Shown piece after piece: positions 58,952 to 64,000 of a DNA stretch of 64,000 bases. The position numbers and the translations under genes were made by a program. Below the pieces are notes generated by a model. It ran no database searches and was not told the DNA's origin. It saw nothing but the letters and a program-made list of their open reading frames with translations. Origin of the DNA: Aquatica leii (Eukaryota; Arthropoda; Insecta; Coleoptera; Lampyridae); assembly GCA_035610365.1 (NCBI GenBank), contig CM069437.1, positions 31,639,507 to 31,703,506 of the forward strand, read 5' to 3'. Each line of letters starts with the position of its first letter. Positions within the stretch are counted from its first letter, which is position 1.

Positions 58952-59973
58952 ATTCTTTATAATAATAGAATAAAAATATTTGTAAATATACTCCTCCATC
59001 GCTGCAATGGGAGGGTCATTGCTGCCCACAAGAACATAGATACAACTATAATCTGCGCTTGCCATCTGCAACAGATAAAAACCATTTTTATTTTAACAAT
59101 AAGTGGTTATTATTTCACTGACATACCTAGAGCTTCCAAACAACTGGAGAAAATCCATTGGTTTTTAGTGCTATTATCAAAAAAATCTAGATTTTATGTG
59201 ACTGTGACTGACCGTTTGCTGTAAACTGTGTGACGTGCGCCAAAAGCTCTGCTTGTGACAATTTTGCACGCAAGAAAAGTTTTTAAAGTAAATTTGCTTT
59301 AATAAACAGAATAGAAATTTGATTAAAATCTTTTTTTGTTAACTTTAAACATTTGGTCATATGTTAAAATTAACTTATAAAATCTTATATTAATTTTAAG
59401 TTTAATTATTTCAACATACCGTCGCGCTATGGGGCGAACAAGTAATTATTACCTCAAAATTCAATTTTGTAAGTTTATCGTATTACCGAAATAATAGTTA
59501 ATTTTGCATCATTAAATTTAAATTTTCTGTGATTATATTTTTTGGCGGTTTTCGGTCAATTTGTTTATCGTCTTGAAGTTGAACATTTAGAAGCAACTTA
59601 TCCCTAGTTTTATTATACAGGACACTTTGAGACTGTATAATAACATAACTTTTAAATAGTTGAATTTAGATTTTGCATTTGTTTTGTCAGCTTAAAATTA
59701 TATTTGTGTAATGTACTAAATGAGCGCGCGCTTGATGAACCCACTAAAATTTATAAACTAGAAATGATAAGCCAATAAGTTGTAATATAAGGATAAACCC
59801 ACTTCCTGTATGTAGAAGGTAGAACAACTAAATGAGTTGGTTTTTAAATGATTAATCAGAAACACAACAATTAGTTTGCTATATAAATGTATAAGCTTAA
59901 TTAACCAAGATTGGTTAAAGATGAAGTTTGCTGTTGATTTTAATATTACGGAAGAATCTACACTAACAGTATG
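58952..59973. other. AT-rich, no genes seen
   Basis: A GC-richer patch at 58998-59060 is unassigned. Nothing else recognised. Confidence 0.45.
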
Positions 59974-59975
59974 TA

Positions 59976-62079
59976 CAGTGTGTAGACTTTTACGTTGCGC
60001 GCTACCTGCACAAAACCCTGGTAAGGTCAACAATAAAGTATAATCCTTTGAAGTGATTACGAATGTATTACAGCATTTCTTTAGAAAAATACATAAGCAA
60101 TTACTGCAATCTTTTAAAATCAAGTTCTTATATATTGTCGTATACCTACACAAAAAATAAATAAAACTGGTGTATAATGTTATACAACTGAAAATACATA
60201 AATGATTAATTATTTCTTAAAGGACAAGTTCATTTTGACTTGAATATTACTCGTTTATTTTAAAATTTGAGTTACAGCAATAACAGAGGCGTTGCATGCT
60301 TGAAAATGTGAAAACGAATACAATAAAGTGATTAGAATGGAATTATAATAAATAGAAGTGTTAATCGTATATATTTTTAAATTCTTAAACAATGAGACCT
60401 TCTTTAAGATAATGATAAAACGGAATTTCTAATAAACCAAATATTCAAGTTTTAACTAACTTTGTTACAAGAATTCGTTTATTTAAAAAAAAATATTTTA
60501 TACAAAATTTTACATAATATTAATAATTAATCCAAATAATTATTATATCCTACATATAAAAAAACCTAGTATTTGGTCCACAAACCACTCTTATCTACAC
60601 AGTCTCTTAATCTATTGAGTTTACTAATGCTTCACAAACGTTATTTATGCTTAAGTCTTCCCACACTCGAACCACATTAGCGGTCAATCGATTCGTATTA
60701 TTTTTCAATGATCATCAAACCAATAACGCATTATTCGCGATCGATGCACAGAGCTATTGTCTTGAGCAAATACTGCGGCATGTGGTTCTGGATAGATGAC
60801 TCGCACGTAAGAAAGCATATCATCTAAAATATCTCTATAATCCAGACCTGTCATGCAGCCATTGATCCTTACTATTTCAAATGTTTCAAATTGTAACATA
60901 CACAAAAGTAGTAAAAGACACAAGTTCACATCCAAAAGTGTTTAAAAAAAATTAAAAAAATTATTCAACACAATTGCTTAATCTATTACGTCACTGCGTT
61001 ACTATTTCAAAAACCTATTTTTTTCAACTCAAATGATAGTTATTCTTAAATACATTAAAGCACATAAACTTTAGTATACAAACAATTTTACTATTAATAA
61101 GGCTAAAGAAACCTTACCCTTACTCCAAGTGTGCTTGCAATTTCTGTTGATGATTTTCCAGCATCATGCAAACCAACTGCACGTCCTCAAATTTCCAATG
61201 GATGTCCACGATTTTCCATTTTTATTAGAAGTGTGATGCTGCAGTTGTTTTTGAATATTATTTATATACGAAATGTTTTAATCTTTAAAATGATTATAAT
61301 GCAATTACCTAATTACAATAGAAACAAATGCGAAATAATTCTTTTAAAAAAGATATAGTTGTTACAATCTAATTGTTTGTGTAAATGGATTATCTAAATA
61401 TATGACGAATATTTAGTCTAAAATTAACTAATCGTTTAACAATCGTATTACAGCATTCTAGCATTCTATAGAATTAATGTATTTTTAGTATTAAATTTGC
61501 AACGCTTTAAAAAAGAATTTATTCTTGAGCATTGCGGTAATTGTAGACGTATTATTTTGAAACCATAATAAAACCATTTTTTCTGTTTATATTTTCATTG
61601 TAATTACTCAATTGTTACTGTAAATAGAATTTTTGAATAAATAATTAATATTCAAATCTTTTTTATTTATTACAATTCCATTGTAATCACATTATTTTCT
61701 CCGTTTTTAAAGTTTCAAGCAGGTAACGGGTAACGTAACGTCATATACATTACGTAATATTATTATCTGTGGTATTACTATAACTCAAATTTTGAAATAA
61801 ATGAGTAATATTTAAGTCAAAATAAAATTGCTCTTTAAGAAATATTTAATAATTGATATATTTTCAGTAGTACTAATATTATACATGGGTTTTTATTTAT
61901 TTTTTGAGTAGGTATACGACAATATAAGAACTTGATTCTTAAAGATTACAGTAATCCTTTATGTATTTTTCTAAAGAAATGTTTTAACACCTTCGTAATC
62001 ACTTTAAAGGATAATACTTTATTGTCGACCTTACCAGGGTTTTGTGCAGGTAGCGCGCAACGTAAAAGTCTACACACTG
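59976..62079 (-). mobile_element. Tc1-like element with ~200-bp TIRs
   Basis: CAGTGTGTAGACTTTTACG after TA (59974-59975) and the inverted copy ending CACTG before TA (62080-62081). The inverted repeats extend about 200 bp inward on each side, with a small insertion (GTAAGGTCAACAATAAAG region) common to both. CAGTG ends and TA duplication are classic for Tc1. The minus ORF 60153-59758 and plus ORF 61932-62204 are mirror-image shadows of the two TIRs. Confidence 0.9.
60590..61219 (-). pseudogene. Tc1-like transposase, gutted
   Basis: ATG at 61219, then GRAVGLHDAGKSSTEIASTLG, the first helix-turn-helix, with one stop inside. The frame meets GTAAGG near 61100, which could be an intron donor or just the break. 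The next recognisable block is IVRINGCMTGLDYRDIL and VFAQDNSSVHRSRIMRYWFDDH at 60870-60710, holding the second catalytic Asp. The segment with the third catalytic residue is deleted. VVRVWEDLSINN and EALVNSI near 60660-60610 form the C-terminal end. The second HTH and the first Asp are also missing. Confidence 0.75.
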
Positions 62080-62595
62080 TACACTTTCAGGATCAAAAAA
62101 TAGGTAGACCTAAAGTCTATGATGAGTTTTCCAAGGTAACAAAGAAATGGAAAGCTACAAAATTAATACGAAATTCCGGACTAGATGCAATTAGTGTCTC
62201 ATAAAACGTGTAAATACTATTGAAAAATTAAAATATTTATCTCTAAAAGATTGACTAAAGGCCGTCTGACACTATACTAAATTTTGCACTAAATTTTTCA
62301 TAAAGAAAATGTGTACAAAATATTGCATAGTGTCATACGCATATTGTAAGAAAATTGACAACAAAATTTGTGTCCAGAAAATTTTTAGAACATGTTCTAA
62401 AAACTGCATAAATCTTCTACAAAAAGTGCGCAGAATGTTGCGCCGCATCTTCTATTTATTCGTCAGCGCAAACAACCAAACATAACCCATATATAAATTT
62501 GTGACATAACCTAGAAATTTTAAACCGCGAAACGCCAAAACCTTACCCTATCCTTGTTTATTTGTTATTTAATCGCCGTTATATAAAAATAAACA

Positions 62596-63311
62596 TGCAC
62601 GGCAAGAAGCTTTGCATCGAATAGAGGCAGTGGTCAAAGAAGTAAAGCCTTCAGTGACCATACAAGATATAAAATTAAAATTTAATGGTTTAAAAACAAA
62701 CTTTATGGCTGAATATAAAAAGTGGAAGCAGATACAGCGGAGCTGGCAACGAGGATGGTACCGATTCTGTAAGTTGACATTAAACTTATTTATATCTTTG
62801 CTAAGTACTGTGATAATTTACAGGTGTATACACCAACTATATGGTATTTTAATTCAATGTTTTTTTACTGGAGCACTGCCAGGTGCAAATGGCTACTGAT
62901 TTTTTAACAGTACAAATGGAAACAGTGGAGGAATCGCAGAAAACAGAATGTACGGAGTACTTGGTAGGAGAAGATGGTGTGCTTCAAGACGTCAACAACA
63001 CCCCAGAATATATTGATGCACCGTCAGTATCGCCGGCTGCGTCTTGTTAATCGCCTAGGCAGCAGAAACAAAACAAAAGAAAAATTCAAAATAATGTAGT
63101 TGAAGCAAACCTTATACGAGAAGCATCAAATACACTGGCTACTATTAATCGGTCTATGAACCTAACCAATTATATAATTGATGACGAAGCATTGGCCAAA
63201 TATATCATCACTAAGTTAAGGAAGATATCACGTGAGGATATTCGCATAAATGTTGAACAACAAATAATTGAATTGCTGCATCGTGGTATCAAAAAATGTA
63301 TTGATCAATAA
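62596..63311 (+). pseudogene. Harbinger MADF/BESS-type accessory protein
   Basis: In Harbinger elements the accessory protein carries the transposase to the nucleus and DNA. The MADF domain begins HRIEAVVKEVKPSVTIQDIK and GLKTNFMAEYKK. After a one-base shift near 62730 comes SGAGNEDGTDS, which meets a GT-AG intron of 55 nt (62769-62823). Exon 2 resumes VYTPTIWYFNSM in phase, as the family predicts. After a further one-base shift near 62863 a long frame runs VQMETVEESQKTECTEYL, one stop (63048-63050), NNVVEANLIREASNTLATIN and a C-terminal helical region ending at 63311. The start codon is unclear. Confidence 0.75.
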
Positions 63312-63430
63312 AAACACATTATGTACATATTAAAATTGTTGATTGCCTGTTCTTGCCAATCTACAGTACCCTCTGAAAAATTAAAAAAGTTTTAAACTGA
63401 TTTCGAATTTCTATTAGACTACTGGAAGTT

Positions 63431-64000
63431 CTATTTCCACATTGTCGTGTTATGTTTTAAAGATTCTTCATGTCTTCATCAATCTTTATATATGATTGCC
63501 AATTTTCAGTGGCAAGAAAATTATGTAACAAAACACAACTTAATGTGATGAGTTCTACTTTTTCCGAGAGTTGATTAATTAGATTTAAAAGAACCCTAAA
63601 TCGATTTGCTAAAATGCCAAATGCATTTTCAATTATACGCCTAGCCCGAGATAATCTGTAAATAAAAAAATTCTATATTCTTTGCTAAGCCCTCGGTCAG
63701 GAAATGACTTCATTAAGTTGCTTGATAAAGCAAAAGCATCATCGGCAACAATAACATAGGGTAGTGGTTTGTTAATTCCTGGTAAGACTTCAGGCAATGG
63801 CAAATTAAGGGAATTATTTTGCAGTGCCTTTGACAACTGACTGTTGTTAAATACACCACTATCGCTTATACGTCCATTAATTATAGTAATATGATCCACA
63901 GGATATTGGTGCTCTAAACGTAATGTGGCGTCCATCAAGAGCACCTATACAGTGAGGAAATTGCTACATATTATTAAAATCTTCTGCAATCTTCTTCTAA
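63431..64000 (-). pseudogene. Harbinger transposase lacking the second Asp
   Basis: From the window edge: FNNM, a stop, QFPHCIGALDGRH with the first catalytic Asp (near 63930), APISCGSYYYN, then directly NGRISDSGVFNNSQL in another frame. About 25-30 residues in which relatives place the second Asp (VDADYKF-like) are deleted. Next come LPYVIVADDAFALSSNLMKSFPD and, after a one-base shift, YRLSRARRIIENAFGILANRF with the catalytic Glu, then LSCVLLHNFLATENWQ and a stop at 63431-63433. The remainder is open and well preserved, so the element is fairly young. Confidence 0.85.

Larger units (their letters stand above)
62260..64000. mobile_element. PIF/Harbinger element, two genes, right end outside window
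   Basis: Left end GGCCGTCTGACACTATACTA after TAA, matching the GGGCC-type termini and 3-bp TAA/TTA targets of Harbinger elements. It encodes an accessory MADF/BESS-type DNA-binding protein on the plus strand and the DDE transposase on the minus strand, convergent and 120 bp apart. Possessing both genes is the hallmark of the superfamily. The right TIR lies beyond base 64000. Confidence 0.8.

Noticed and set aside
59758..60153. 131-codon minus-strand ORF and the similar plus ORF at 61932-62204 as duplicated genes
   Set aside because: They are mirror images because both lie in the inverted terminal repeats of the Tc1 element.
1..64000. CRISPR array, bacterial operon or prophage
   Set aside because: No regularly spaced repeats or ribosome-binding-site-led gene runs. 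All coding relics are eukaryotic mobile elements.

Overview
This window is AT-rich, intron-poor eukaryotic DNA that looks like intergenic sequence from an arthropod, most likely an insect. The evidence is the collection of transposable elements: mariner, rosa-like and Tc1-like elements, piggyBac, pogo-like, MULE and PIF/Harbinger relics, Ty1/copia and Ty3/gypsy relics, an R1-like LINE, an RTE/L2-like LINE, and Penelope-like elements. I found no intact host gene, tRNA, rRNA, operon or CRISPR array. Every recognisable coding region belongs to a mobile element or to an unidentified multicopy family, and all are broken by stops, frameshifts or deletions.

Layout. 0-10 kb: a mariner transposase with four in-frame stops and no indels, a pogo-like fragment, a gypsy integrase fragment, a hammerhead-like piece and a degenerate copia gag-pol. 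9.2-12.8 kb: an R1-like LINE with most of its reverse transcriptase deleted. 12.9-14.3 kb: a TIR-bounded element without an ORF. 15.6-16.8 kb: a copia remnant next to a 566-bp foldback insertion. 17.6-19.3 kb: the 5' half of another LINE. 22.3-23.6 kb: a pogo-like transposase. 25.7-28.2 kb: a piggyBac copy complete with TTAA duplication. 30.5-33.9 kb: two Penelope-like copies head to head. 34.2-35.2 and 45.6-45.8 kb: two relics of one unknown multicopy protein family. 37.6-39.7 kb: a 2-kb element with perfect 35-bp TIRs and a smaller TIR element nested in it. 40.1 kb: a second foldback insertion. 46.9-50.1 kb: a DDE transposase fragment, a truncated pogo-type MITE and a Tc1/mariner element with ~370-bp TIRs. 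50.5-51.3 kb: a MULE fragment. 51.7-53.9 kb: a rosa-like element carrying a solo LTR. 54.1-57.2 kb: a gypsy element. 58.0-59.0 kb: a Harbinger fragment and an LTR. 60.0-62.1 kb: a Tc1 element with ~200-bp TIRs. 62.3 kb to the edge: a two-gene Harbinger element.

The most notable signal is a hammerhead-ribozyme-like motif found at four unrelated loci. Each has a 3-4 bp stem I, a CUGANGA-type box, one extra nucleotide, stem II, GAAA, and a two-base-pair stem III next to a GUH triplet. Two of the loci (16.2 and 40.1 kb) are foldback insertions with the same architecture but unrelated sequence: near-perfect inverted arms, 13-bp target duplications, one arm flush with the insertion site and a 32-35 nt unpaired tail at the other end. 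Penelope-like elements are known to carry hammerheads, so these may be non-autonomous inverted dimers from that group. All calls come from reading the sequence alone, without database searches or folding software.
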